Below are positions 1 to 7,636 of a stretch of DNA of 64,000 nucleotides, in pieces. Position 1 is the first letter of the stretch, and each line of letters starts with the position of its first letter. The notes under the pieces were generated by a model. It was given only the letters and a program-made list of their open reading frames with translations, had not been told where the DNA came from and did no database searches. Position numbers and translations under genes: made by a program. Origin of the DNA: Agrobacterium leguminum (lineage in GTDB: Bacteria; Pseudomonadota; Alphaproteobacteria; Rhizobiales; Rhizobiaceae); assembly GCF_015704895.1 (NCBI RefSeq), contig NZ_JADQWB010000002.1:372001-436000 (forward strand), written 5' to 3'.

Positions 1-1
1 C

Positions 2-535
2 GCGCTGGTATTGGCGCGTGTGAATCCGGTCATTTTCCGCGCGCGCAGCCGGTTCCAGCCGGGCACCAAGACATGGGACCTATTCCTCGTCACCGGAATC
101 CTTCTCGCTTTTGCCGCTGAAATCCCGGTTGCGGCACTCGATGCCGCCCGGATGGGGTGGTCCGTCGTGCCGCTTTGGGCCATTCTGCTCGGGTATATCC
201 TGCTCGTCGGCGGCATTGGGGTTACGGCATGGGCCCAGGCCGTCAATCCGTTCTTCGAGCCGGGTGTCCGCATCCAAAGCGAGCGCGGACAGCGAGTGAT
301 CACGTCGGGCCCATACGGTATCGTGCGCCACCCCGGCTACACGGCCGCAATCGCCATGTTCACTGGCATACCGCTCGCATTGGGTTCCTGGGCGGCTCTG
401 CTCCCCGCCGCCTTGGCCATCGCCCTGCTGATCCTGCGCACCGGCTGGGAAGATCGTCTGCTCCAGGCCGAATTGCCCGGTTATGCTGATTATGCCCGTG
501 AAAGGCGCTACCGGCTATTTCCCGGCATCTGGTAA
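2..535 (+). CDS. Isoprenylcysteine carboxyl methyltransferase (ICMT/PEMT)-family membrane protein, 5' end outside window
   Basis: The reading frame is open to the left edge, so the N terminus is probably missing; a TTG at 11 could start a 174-residue form but there is no Shine-Dalgarno site visible. The product has hydrophobic segments near residues 20-42, 53-75 and 120-143 (counted from 11). It carries the family signature GPYGIVRHPGY at about 101-111 and the C-terminal Y-ADYARERRYRLFPGIW-type end, where the conserved His-Pro-Gly and Glu/Arg residues bind S-adenosylmethionine in this family. The family methylates lipids, isoprenylcysteines or unknown small substrates at the inner membrane. 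The substrate cannot be told from sequence. Confidence 0.8.
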   Translation, partial: ALVLARVNPVIFRARSRFQPGTKTWDLFLVTGILLAFAAEIPVAALDAARMGWSVVPLWAILLGYILLVGGIGVTAWAQAVNPFFEPGVRIQSERGQRVITSGPYGIVRHPGYTAAIAMFTGIPLALGSWAALLPAALAIALLILRTGWEDRLLQAELPGYADYARERRYRLFPGIW

Positions 536-625
536 GCGCCTAATGCTTTTGTTCTCTTTTTGTTCTTTTAATTATTGCCATTGGTGATAATATCCCGGCC
601 CGGGCAAAGGCCGTGGAGCATCGCT

Positions 626-1342
626 ATGGGTTTCGGGTTGGCAGATGAAGGAGGTTTAAGGCAGCTTTTCTTCGAAGGATGGGAGCCGGAGAAAATACGG
701 CGTTTCAATCCGCGATTTAGCAGCAAGCTCTTGATCACGGTGAAACCGCCGGCAGCCCTGGCGGAACGAATTTTTGCCGATGCGTCGCACCATGCCGCAG
801 GGCGGACGAAGCGTGAGGCCTATCCGCCGGAGCTTCTGCATATAACCCTGCTCTGTATCGGAGGTTTCGAGACCGTACCTCACGGGCTGGTAAAGAGGCT
901 GAAAGCAGCGCTGGGGGAGATCAAGGCGCGGCCCGTTCCGATCACATTCGATGGAACATCGCTTTTCGGCAATCGCAACAGTCTGGCGCTACGCAGCAGC
1001 CGCGAGATGCAGGAACTTAAGGCTCTGGCGAAAATGGTGCAGCGCGCCCTGCGGCGGGCAAACCTGCCCTATGTCGCCGCATCGTCGTTTACGCCACATC
1101 TCACCGTTATCTACGGCTGCGGGAAAATTGAGCTTATGCCGGCTGACAAACCCTATAGCTGGCTGGCGGGGAGCTTCGAACTCGTTTTCAGCCACAATGG
1201 CGAAACACGGCATGAGTTGCTTGGGCGCTTCGCACTCTCGCCGAAAGCGGAGCGTTATGAACGGCCTGAAAGCCAGCTACATTTGCCGGAAAAAGTGATC
1301 GGACCTTCGAAACGGCCGACACAAAGGGCGTCGGTGCGATAA
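626..1342 (+). CDS. 2'-5' RNA ligase / 2H phosphoesterase family protein
   Basis: The protein has the two HxT motifs of the 2H phosphoesterase superfamily, HITL about residue 70 and HLTV about residue 157. These pairs form the active site that opens or makes 2',3'-cyclic or 2'-5' phosphodiester linkages in RNA. An in-frame TTG at 575 gives a longer form, but ATG 626 has GGAG 7 bases upstream and gives a 238-residue protein, so I prefer it. The length is greater than the roughly 180 residues of bacterial ThpR, with a basic C-terminal tail after residue 210. The gene stands alone, and its biological substrate is unknown. Confidence 0.8.
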   Translation: MGFGLADEGGLRQLFFEGWEPEKIRRFNPRFSSKLLITVKPPAALAERIFADASHHAAGRTKREAYPPELLHITLLCIGGFETVPHGLVKRLKAALGEIKARPVPITFDGTSLFGNRNSLALRSSREMQELKALAKMVQRALRRANLPYVAASSFTPHLTVIYGCGKIELMPADKPYSWLAGSFELVFSHNGETRHELLGRFALSPKAERYERPESQLHLPEKVIGPSKRPTQRASVR

Positions 1343-1540
1343 CATACACCTGAAGCGGCATAGCGCTCCCACGCCTACAATTTTTCCGCATTCTCCATTG
1401 AGAATTATACGGAACCTTGTTGTGCGAATCCGACGCTTTTCGCGCCAGTCGCACATCCGCCGCGCCAGCCGAAAACCGATCCGGTTATCGATCCCGAGCG
1501 CAAGCGAGGCGCTATCGCCTCGCAACGGATAATGACCAGC

Positions 1541-1708
1541 TTAGAGCCGTACCTTGTCGAAAGCCTTGCCGTCGATGCCGAGGGCTTCGAGATCGGCGCG
1601 GGCGGGCTTGCGATGTGCGCGAACAGCGGCCGAAACCGAGAGCGCTGCACCGAGAACGGCGAAAGTTTCACCGAAGAAGTTACGCGATGTCTTTGCAACC
1701 TGACGCAT
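1541..1708 (-). CDS. Small conserved-looking hypothetical protein, 55 aa
   Basis: A short minus-strand frame whose ATG at 1708 follows GGAGAGAAA, a good ribosome binding site with correct spacing. The 55-residue product is basic at the N terminus, has a hydrophobic Ala/Val-rich stretch at residues 17-29 and a polar end with ALGID near residues 42-46. It resembles small alphaproteobacterial proteins of unknown role that I recognise only by type. Upstream in-frame ATGs at 1720 and 1744 are less well placed. It fills what would otherwise be a 600-base gap. No function is claimed. Confidence 0.5.
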   Translation of the reverse strand: MRQVAKTSRNFFGETFAVLGAALSVSAAVRAHRKPARADLEALGIDGKAFDKVRL

Positions 1709-1945
1709 TTTTCTCTCCATCTTTGATGCCCAGATAATGGGCATTTCCGGCCCATTCTACAACTCATGATGCAGCAGGGAAGCCATGCAGCTTTGCTCGC
1801 GCTCGTTTGGATATCAGCCATTGCGATTTTGCATGGCTTAAGCACCAGGACCGGGTATATGCGCAGGGCACTTCAGCAGGCGGGTTGAATAAGACGGATA
1901 TTTTGTTATGCCGGAAGTGCTTTTAGAGACGAAGAGGCAGAAGGC

Positions 1946-2293
1946 ATGACGGTCACGATTTACGGCATCAAGAACTGCGACACGATGAAGAAGGCCAGAA
2001 GCTGGCTGGAAGCCAACGGTGTCGACTATTCTTTCCATGACTATAAGGCGGCCGGTATCGACCGTGCCCATCTGGAAACATGGTGCGATGCCGCGTGCTG
2101 GGAAACGGTTCTCAACCGCGCCGGCACGACCTTCAAAAAACTCGACGACGGCCAGAAGACCGATCTCACCCGTGAAAAGGCCATCGAGCTGATGCTGGAA
2201 CAGCCCTCCATGATCAAGCGTCCCGTGCTGGAAGCGAAGGACAGGATAACCGTCGGCTTCAAGCCGGAAATCTACCAGACCCTTTTTGCGTGA
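1946..2293 (+). CDS. ArsC/Spx-family protein (YffB-like reductase)
   Basis: The 115-residue product has the ArsC/Spx fold signature: the N-terminal strand MTVTIYGIKNCDTMKKA with a single conserved Cys at residue 11, and the C-terminal KRPVLE segment (about residues 93-98) that holds the family's active-site Arg. There is no second Cys in a CXXC arrangement, as in YffB-type glutathione-linked reductases rather than Spx of Firmicutes. True arsenate reduction is not implied, because there are no ars genes nearby. Only 12 bases separate it from the ybaK-type gene, so the two are probably co-transcribed. Confidence 0.85.
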   Translation: MTVTIYGIKNCDTMKKARSWLEANGVDYSFHDYKAAGIDRAHLETWCDAACWETVLNRAGTTFKKLDDGQKTDLTREKAIELMLEQPSMIKRPVLEAKDRITVGFKPEIYQTLFA

Positions 2294-2305
2294 ACGCAGC
2301 CCGCC

Positions 2306-2782
2306 ATGTCCAAAACAACCCGTGCCACCCAAATGCTGACCAAGGCCGGCGTTGCCTTCACCACCGTCACCTATGATTACGACCCGAATGCCGACCGCAT
2401 CGGCCTGCAGGCGGCCGAGGCGATCGGTGAGCCACCACATCTCGTCCTGAAAACGCTGATGGCGGAGCTGGATGGCAAACCGGTCTGCGTCGTCGTCCCT
2501 TCGGATCGCGAGGTCAGCATGAAGAAGCTGGCCGCCGCCTTCGGGGGCAAATCCGCCAGCATGATGAAGCCTGCCGATGCGGAGCGGGCCACCGGTTATC
2601 ATGTCGGCGGCATCAGCCCTTTCGGGCAGAAGAAACAGGTGCCGACGGCCATCGAGGCCGGGGCCATGGCGCATGATTATGTCTACATGAATGGCGGGCA
2701 ACGCGGCCTGCAGGTGAGGCTTTCGCCCCGCGATGCCCAAAGCGCGCTGAAGGCGATTGCCGCGCCGCTGGTCGCCGATTGA
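2306..2782 (+). CDS. ybaK: Cys-tRNA(Pro)/aminoacyl-tRNA deacylase, YbaK/EbsC family
   Basis: The 158-residue protein matches the YbaK fold throughout: an N-terminal TRATQMLTKAGV segment, the KTLMAELDGKPVCVVVP strand pair containing the conserved Lys of the family, and the GGISPFGQKK loop near residues 106-115. YbaK hydrolyses Cys-tRNA(Pro) that is made by mischarging of prolyl-tRNA synthetase, acting in trans in the cytoplasm. The length is typical of the family. It follows the ArsC-like gene by 12 bases and probably shares its transcript. Related INS-domain deacylases have other specificities, so the exact tRNA substrate is inferred. Confidence 0.88.
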   Translation: MSKTTRATQMLTKAGVAFTTVTYDYDPNADRIGLQAAEAIGEPPHLVLKTLMAELDGKPVCVVVPSDREVSMKKLAAAFGGKSASMMKPADAERATGYHVGGISPFGQKKQVPTAIEAGAMAHDYVYMNGGQRGLQVRLSPRDAQSALKAIAAPLVAD

Positions 2783-2870
2783 AGCGCAGGAGACGCGCCT
2801 GAAAGCATTTGGCTTTCGGAAGGAATGGGCTATGGTCGGCGCCTCCTATTGAAATAGACGAAGGCAGATC

Positions 2871-4109
2871 ATGACCGTTTCCCCCATCGATCCCGTCAAA
2901 CTCGAAAAACTGGCCGAAGTCGCCGTCAAGGTCGGCCTGCAATTGCAGAAGGATCAGGATCTGGTGATTACCGCACCGCTGGCGGCCCTGCCGCTGGTGC
3001 GATTTTTGACCAAACACGCCTATATGGCGGGTGGCGGGCTGGTCACCACCTTCTATTCTGACGAAGAAACCACGCTTGCCCGCTATCGCCACGCCAGCGA
3101 CGCCAATTTCGACCGGGCTTCCGGCTGGCTTTATGAAGGCATGGCGAAAGCCTATGCCAATGGCGCGGCGCGGCTGGCGATTGCCGGCGACAACCCCATG
3201 CTGCTGGCCGAACAGGACCCCGCCAAGGTAGCCCGCGCCAACAAGGCCAACTCCACGGCCTACAAGCCGGCGCTGGAGAAGATTTCCAATTTCGACATCA
3301 ACTGGAACATCATCTCCTATCCGAACCCCTCCTGGGCAAAGCAGGTCTTCCCCGGTCTCGCGGAAGACGAAGCGGTCCGCAAGCTTGCCGATGCCATCTT
3401 CGCCGCATCGCGGGTGGATCTGGCCGATCCGGTCGCGGCATGGGCCGAGCACAATGCCAATCTCGCCAAACGTTCGGCATGGCTGAACGGCGAGCGCTTC
3501 TCTGCGCTGCATTTCACCGGCCCCGGCACGGATGTGAAGATCGGCCTGGCGGACGGCCATGAATGGCATGGCGGCGCCTCCACCGCCAAGAATGGCGTGA
3601 CCTGCAACCCGAATATCCCGACGGAAGAAGTCTTCACCACCCCGCATGCGCTGCGTGTCGACGGTTACGTCTCCAGCACCAAGCCGCTCTCGCATCAGGG
3701 AACGCTGATCGACGACATCCAGGTGAAGTTCGAAGCCGGCCGCATCGTCGAAGCCAAGGCTTCGAAGGGCGAAGCGGTGCTGAACAAGGTGCTCGACACC
3801 GACGAGGGCGCACGGCGTCTCGGCGAAGTGGCGCTGGTGCCGCATTCCTCGCCGATCTCGGCAAGCGGTATCCTGTTCTACAATACGCTGTTCGATGAAA
3901 ACGCCTCCTGCCACATTGCGCTTGGCCAATGCTATTCGAAATGCTTCCTCGACGGCGCTTCGCTGTCGCAAGATCAGATCAAGGCGCAGGGCGGCAACTC
4001 AAGCCTGATCCATATCGACTGGATGATCGGTTCCGACAAAGTGGATATTGACGGTGTGAAGCCGGACGGCTCCACGGTTCCGGTGATGCGCAAGGGCGAA
4101 TGGGCCTGA
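2871..4109 (+). CDS. M29-family metallo-aminopeptidase (AmpS/PepS type)
   Basis: This 412-residue protein is colinear with thermophilic M29 aminopeptidases. The dinuclear metal ligands known from that family fall at the expected spacing: Glu253, Glu319, His348, Tyr355, His381 and Asp383. The enzyme removes N-terminal residues from peptides in the cytoplasm, using two metal ions, and usually works as a dimer. It begins 88 bases after ybaK with a weak purine-rich site and ends 6 bases before a convergent transporter gene. No signal peptide is present. Confidence 0.93.
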   Translation: MTVSPIDPVKLEKLAEVAVKVGLQLQKDQDLVITAPLAALPLVRFLTKHAYMAGGGLVTTFYSDEETTLARYRHASDANFDRASGWLYEGMAKAYANGAARLAIAGDNPMLLAEQDPAKVARANKANSTAYKPALEKISNFDINWNIISYPNPSWAKQVFPGLAEDEAVRKLADAIFAASRVDLADPVAAWAEHNANLAKRSAWLNGERFSALHFTGPGTDVKIGLADGHEWHGGASTAKNGVTCNPNIPTEEVFTTPHALRVDGYVSSTKPLSHQGTLIDDIQVKFEAGRIVEAKASKGEAVLNKVLDTDEGARRLGEVALVPHSSPISASGILFYNTLFDENASCHIALGQCYSKCFLDGASLSQDQIKAQGGNSSLIHIDWMIGSDKVDIDGVKPDGSTVPVMRKGEWA

Positions 4110-4115
4110 CGACAC

Positions 4116-4979
4116 CTATCTCGGCAACTGGCTGCGCTGACTGAGCCAGATGCTGAAAAGCACCGCAACGAAACCGGCGATCTGCGCTGGCGTAAGGCTT
4201 TGGCCGAGCGCCAGCCAGCCGAGCAGGGTTGCAACGACCGGGCTTAGAAAACCGAGCGATGCGGCGGCGGAAGGTTCGATGCGGGCAAGCCCGCGAAACC
4301 ACAGAAAATAGGTCAGAGCGGCACCGATAAGTCCCAGATAGGCCATGCCGAGAATATTGGCCGCTGTCGGCGTCGGCAGGGCCGGTTCCAGGAAATAGGC
4401 GACCGGCAGCAACAGAAGGCCGCCCGCCGTCAATTGCCAGGCGGTAAACGTGAGGTTCGACACCGGCGGCCGCCACTTACGGGTCAGCACCGTTCCAAAA
4501 GCCATGGAGACGGCACCGGCAAGACCTGCAGCCACACCGATACCATCCAGCGCAGCGCCCGGCGCCAGAACCAGAAGCGCAACGCCGACAATGCCGAGAA
4601 AACCGGCCGCGATGGCCAGCGGCCGGACGGGTGCGGCGAGAAACAGCCGGGAAAGGCCAATCACGATCAGGGGCTGGACTGCGCCCACCGTCGCCGCCAC
4701 GCCGCCCGGCAGCCGATAGGCCGACACGAAAAGCATCGCCCAGAAGAACGAGAAATTCAGCGCTCCGAGAATGAAGCTGCGCGGCCACCAGATACCGTGC
4801 GGCAGCTTTCTTACGAAAAGCAGCAAAAGCACGCCGGCCGGCAATGCGCGCAGCATTGCGACATGAAAGGGATAGCCGTGCGGCAAAAATTCGGTCGTCA
4901 CGAAATAGGTGGTTCCCCAGATGGCGGGGGCAAGGGCGGTCACCAGCACATCGGCGGCATAGGTCGTATTTTTCTTCAT
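4116..4979 (-). CDS. DMT/EamA-family transporter
   Basis: The 287-residue product has about ten hydrophobic segments in two repeated EamA halves, the normal architecture of drug/metabolite transporters. It begins MKKNTTYAADVL and has the usual GTTYF-type motif in helix 1 and a Pro-containing last repeat. It is divergent from a MarR gene across an 80-base gap holding an operator palindrome, and one half-matching copy lies only 9 bases before its start, so the MarR protein probably represses it. Such pairs usually export an amino acid, a metabolite or a toxic compound; the substrate is unknown. Confidence 0.88.
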   Translation of the reverse strand: MKKNTTYAADVLVTALAPAIWGTTYFVTTEFLPHGYPFHVAMLRALPAGVLLLLFVRKLPHGIWWPRSFILGALNFSFFWAMLFVSAYRLPGGVAATVGAVQPLIVIGLSRLFLAAPVRPLAIAAGFLGIVGVALLVLAPGAALDGIGVAAGLAGAVSMAFGTVLTRKWRPPVSNLTFTAWQLTAGGLLLLPVAYFLEPALPTPTAANILGMAYLGLIGAALTYFLWFRGLARIEPSAAASLGFLSPVVATLLGWLALGQSLTPAQIAGFVAVLFSIWLSQRSQLPR

Positions 4980-4987
4980 TTCAAGAA

Positions 4988-5038
4988 TCTCTATATCAAG
5001 ATAAATGCAATCTAGCCGATTTTATCTTGACGTCAAGA
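4988..5038. promoter_or_regulatory. Probable MarR operator pair between the DMT transporter and marR genes
   Basis: Positions 5025-5038 are a perfect 14-bp palindrome TCTTGACGTCAAGA. A second, weaker copy, TCTCTATATCAAGA, lies at 4988-5001 with the right half conserved. The spacing between the two centres is 37 bases. MarR proteins bind palindromes of this type, and both sites sit in the only promoter region for the divergent pair. Confidence 0.65.
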
Positions 5039-5060
5039 CATCAATTGTTATGCCTTGGTG

Positions 5061-5561
5061 ATGAGCAAAGAACCGTTGGACCACGTCGATCACATTCTGG
5101 CGCAATGGCGCAGGGAACGGCCCGATCTCGATGTCGGCCCCATGGGGCTGCTCGGGCGCCTGAACCGTCTCACCACCCATCTCGGCCGGGAGGTGGAGGC
5201 GGTGCTGCTGAAGCACGGGCTTTCCTCTTCCGCTTTCGATGTGCTGGCGACATTGCGGCGCTCCGGCTCGCCTTACCGGCTTTCCCCCGGCGATCTTTTG
5301 GCCATGACGATGGTGAGTTCCGGCACCATGACCAACCGGATCGACCAGCTCGAGAAAGCCGGACTGGTGGAGCGTATCCATAACCCGAACGACCGGCGCA
5401 GCGTCCTGATATTGTTGACGGAGCGGGGGTTTGCCATTGTCGAGGAAGCGGCAGGCGCTCACGTCGAAAACCAGCACCGCCTGGTCGCCGGTCTCAGCGA
5501 AGAAGAGCGCGTGACGCTGAACCGGCTGCTGAAACGGTTTTTGCGGGATTTCGAAGAATAG
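5061..5561 (+). CDS. MarR-family transcriptional regulator
   Basis: The 166-residue protein has a winged helix-turn-helix at about residues 60-125, ending in the family wing signature NPNDRRSVLILLT. TTG 5055 and GTG 5058 also open the frame, but ATG 5061 is the natural choice; none has a strong Shine-Dalgarno site. The N-terminal extension of about 30 residues is rich in charged residues. Its position opposite a DMT transporter, with a palindromic operator between them, indicates a local repressor released by a small ligand. The ligand is not known. Confidence 0.9.
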   Translation: MSKEPLDHVDHILAQWRRERPDLDVGPMGLLGRLNRLTTHLGREVEAVLLKHGLSSSAFDVLATLRRSGSPYRLSPGDLLAMTMVSSGTMTNRIDQLEKAGLVERIHNPNDRRSVLILLTERGFAIVEEAAGAHVENQHRLVAGLSEEERVTLNRLLKRFLRDFEE

Positions 5562-5642
5562 GCTTTTCGGCCCGACAAACACACAATGGCTCCGTGATGG
5601 CGCTTGTTTCGCTCCAAAAAATCCTGTAAGCAATTTTCCATA

Positions 5643-5659
5643 AACCTGTACTACAGGTT
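5643..5659. promoter_or_regulatory. Likely autoregulatory operator of the GntR gene
   Basis: An inverted repeat AACCTGTA-C-TACAGGTT, 8-bp arms around one base, sits immediately before the ribosome binding site (GGAGG at 5660-5664) and the ATG at 5669. FadR-type GntR proteins bind short palindromes with a GT-N-AC core, so occupancy here would block initiation. Confidence 0.6.
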
Positions 5660-5668
5660 GGAGGAAAA

Positions 5669-6376
5669 ATGTTAACTGCCATTTCGCATGAATCCGGTCT
5701 CGTCAGCAGCACGATCGGCGCTATCACCCGCCATATCCGCGAAAACGAACTTGCACCGGGAGCGAAGCTCCCCAGCGAGCTTTCGCTCTCGCAGCAGCTC
5801 GGTGTCTCCCGTACCGTCGTTCGGGAAGCTTTCCGTTCTCTGTCGGCCATGCGGCTGATCGACGTAAGCGCCGGCAAGCGCGCGACGGTGGCGACGCTGG
5901 ATCACGGTGCAATGTCATTGATGTTCGAACATGGCATTCACACCGAACAGATCAACATTCAGCAGATCTACGATGTGCGCCGCACGATCGAAGTCAGAAC
6001 CGTAGCTCTGGCGGCACTGAGGCGCACGGATGCGGAAGCGCTCACCATTCTCGACCATGCCAACAATATGGAGCGGGATTTCGGCGACAACGACAAGGTC
6101 ATGGAACACGACCTCGCTTTTCACATCGCCGTTGCCAGGGCCTCCAAGAACCCGGTTTTCGAACTCATTCTCGGCGCTTTCCAGAACGTGACGCGCCAGA
6201 CATGGCCGATCGGCTGGAAAAGCCGCACATCCGATGCGCAGCGCCATGCCGCAAGCGAGCTTCACATCGCCATCGGACAGGCCATTGCCGCCGGCGATCC
6301 GCAAACGGCTTCAACACTGATGGCGCGGCATTTCGATGAAAGCGTGCACGCGCTTCTGGCGGCCGGCATCGCCTGA
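5669..6376 (+). CDS. GntR-family regulator, FadR subfamily
   Basis: The 235-residue product has the GntR winged helix at about residues 15-80, including LPSELSLSQQLGVSRTVVREAFRSL in which the recognition helix is typical, and the all-helical FCD ligand domain from about 100 to 225. The FCD metal-binding pattern (Asp/His near HDLAFH and later His residues) is present. GGAGG lies 5 bases before ATG. A palindrome sits on its own promoter. The enolase-superfamily gene begins 57 bases downstream on the same strand, so the regulator probably senses a sugar acid or related substrate and controls that enzyme. Confidence 0.92.
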   Translation: MLTAISHESGLVSSTIGAITRHIRENELAPGAKLPSELSLSQQLGVSRTVVREAFRSLSAMRLIDVSAGKRATVATLDHGAMSLMFEHGIHTEQINIQQIYDVRRTIEVRTVALAALRRTDAEALTILDHANNMERDFGDNDKVMEHDLAFHIAVARASKNPVFELILGAFQNVTRQTWPIGWKSRTSDAQRHAASELHIAIGQAIAAGDPQTASTLMARHFDESVHALLAAGIA

Positions 6377-6433
6377 TTTTTCAAACACGGTTCCAGACGG
6401 AACACGACCTGCCTCTGGAGGAGGAGACACTTC

Positions 6434-7636
6434 ATGAAAATCACAAAACTAGAGACCGTCCGCGTGGCGGAACGGACGAACTTGCTCTGGGTTCTGGTCC
6501 ATACGGATGAGGGCATTACCGGGCTCGGCGAAACCTTCTTCGGAGCGGAGACGGTGGAGACCTATGTGCATGAATATATCGCCCCCCGCGTGATCGGGCG
6601 CGATCCGCTGCAGATCGACCTTCTGGCGCAAGACCTCGTCGGTTATCTCGGCTTCCGTTCATCGGGCGCGGAAGTGCGCGGCAATTCAGCCTTCGATATT
6701 GCGCTGTGGGATATTTTCGGCAAGGCCACAAATCAGCCCATCGCCCAGCTGCTCGGCGGTTTCAGCCGCAAGGAAATTCGCACCTACAATACCTGCGCGG
6801 GCACCGAATATATCAAGAAGGCCACCGGGCAGCAGACGGCTAATTATGGCCTCTCCAGCGGCAAGGATTACGACGACCTCAACGGCTTCCTGCACCGCGC
6901 TGACGAGCTTGCCCATTCGCTGCTGGAAGAGGGCATCACGGCCATGAAGATCTGGCCGTTCGATGCGGCGGCGGAAAAGACGCGCGGGCAATATATCTCG
7001 ATGCCGGACCTGAAAAGCGCGCTTGAGCCTTTCGAAAAAATCCGCAAGGCGGTGGGCGACAGGATGGATATCATGGTGGAGTTTCACTCCATGTGGCAGC
7101 TTCTGCCCGCCATGCAGATAGCCAAGGCGCTCACTCCCTACCAGACCTTCTGGCATGAAGACCCGATTAAGATGGACAGTCTTTCCAGCCTGGCGCGTTA
7201 TGCCGCCGTTTCGCCTGCACCCATTTCCGCCTCGGAAACGCTCGGTTCACGCTGGGCCTTCCGCGATCTGCTGGAGACAGGTGCTGCCGGTGTGGTGATG
7301 CTGGACATCAGCTGGTGCGGCGGGCTTTCGGAGGCGCGCAAGATCGCTTCGATGGCGGAAGCCTGGCATCTGCCGGTCGCCCCGCATGATTGCACCGGGC
7401 CGGTGGTGCTCTGCGCCTCCACCCATCTGTCGCTCAACGCGCCGAACGCGCTGGTGCAGGAAAGCGTGCGCGCCTTCTATAAAACCTGGTATCGCGATCT
7501 CGTCACCGCATTGCCTGAGGTGAAGAACGGCATGATAACCGTGCCGCCGGGCGCCGGCCTTGGCATGGAACTGCATCCCGATATCGAAAAGACCTTCACC
7601 GTCAGCCGGCGTTTTTCGGATGCGACGTCGATCTGA
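6434..7636 (+). CDS. Mandelate racemase/muconate lactonizing enzyme-family protein (enolase superfamily)
   Basis: The 400-residue protein has the N-terminal capping domain (1-125) and a beta-barrel domain with probable magnesium ligands Glu216, Glu242 (in HEDPI) and Glu268 (in SASETLG). Lys172 (MKIWPFD) and His318 (APHDC) are candidate acid/base residues, as in sugar-acid dehydratases. The family abstracts an alpha proton from a carboxylate substrate. RBS GGAGGAGA lies just before ATG. It follows the FadR-type regulator and probably forms one unit with it; no transporter or aldolase is adjacent, so the substrate is unresolved. The gene stops exactly where convergent xseA ends. Confidence 0.88.
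   Translation: MKITKLETVRVAERTNLLWVLVHTDEGITGLGETFFGAETVETYVHEYIAPRVIGRDPLQIDLLAQDLVGYLGFRSSGAEVRGNSAFDIALWDIFGKATNQPIAQLLGGFSRKEIRTYNTCAGTEYIKKATGQQTANYGLSSGKDYDDLNGFLHRADELAHSLLEEGITAMKIWPFDAAAEKTRGQYISMPDLKSALEPFEKIRKAVGDRMDIMVEFHSMWQLLPAMQIAKALTPYQTFWHEDPIKMDSLSSLARYAAVSPAPISASETLGSRWAFRDLLETGAAGVVMLDISWCGGLSEARKIASMAEAWHLPVAPHDCTGPVVLCASTHLSLNAPNALVQESVRAFYKTWYRDLVTALPEVKNGMITVPPGAGLGMELHPDIEKTFTVSRRFSDATSI

Noticed and set aside
1946..2293. Arsenate reductase role for the ArsC-like gene
   Set aside because: The protein fits the YffB-type subgroup and there are no arsenic resistance genes near it.
2613..3971. Minus-strand open frame over the M29 aminopeptidase
   Set aside because: It covers the catalytic gene in antisense and has no start site or family match.
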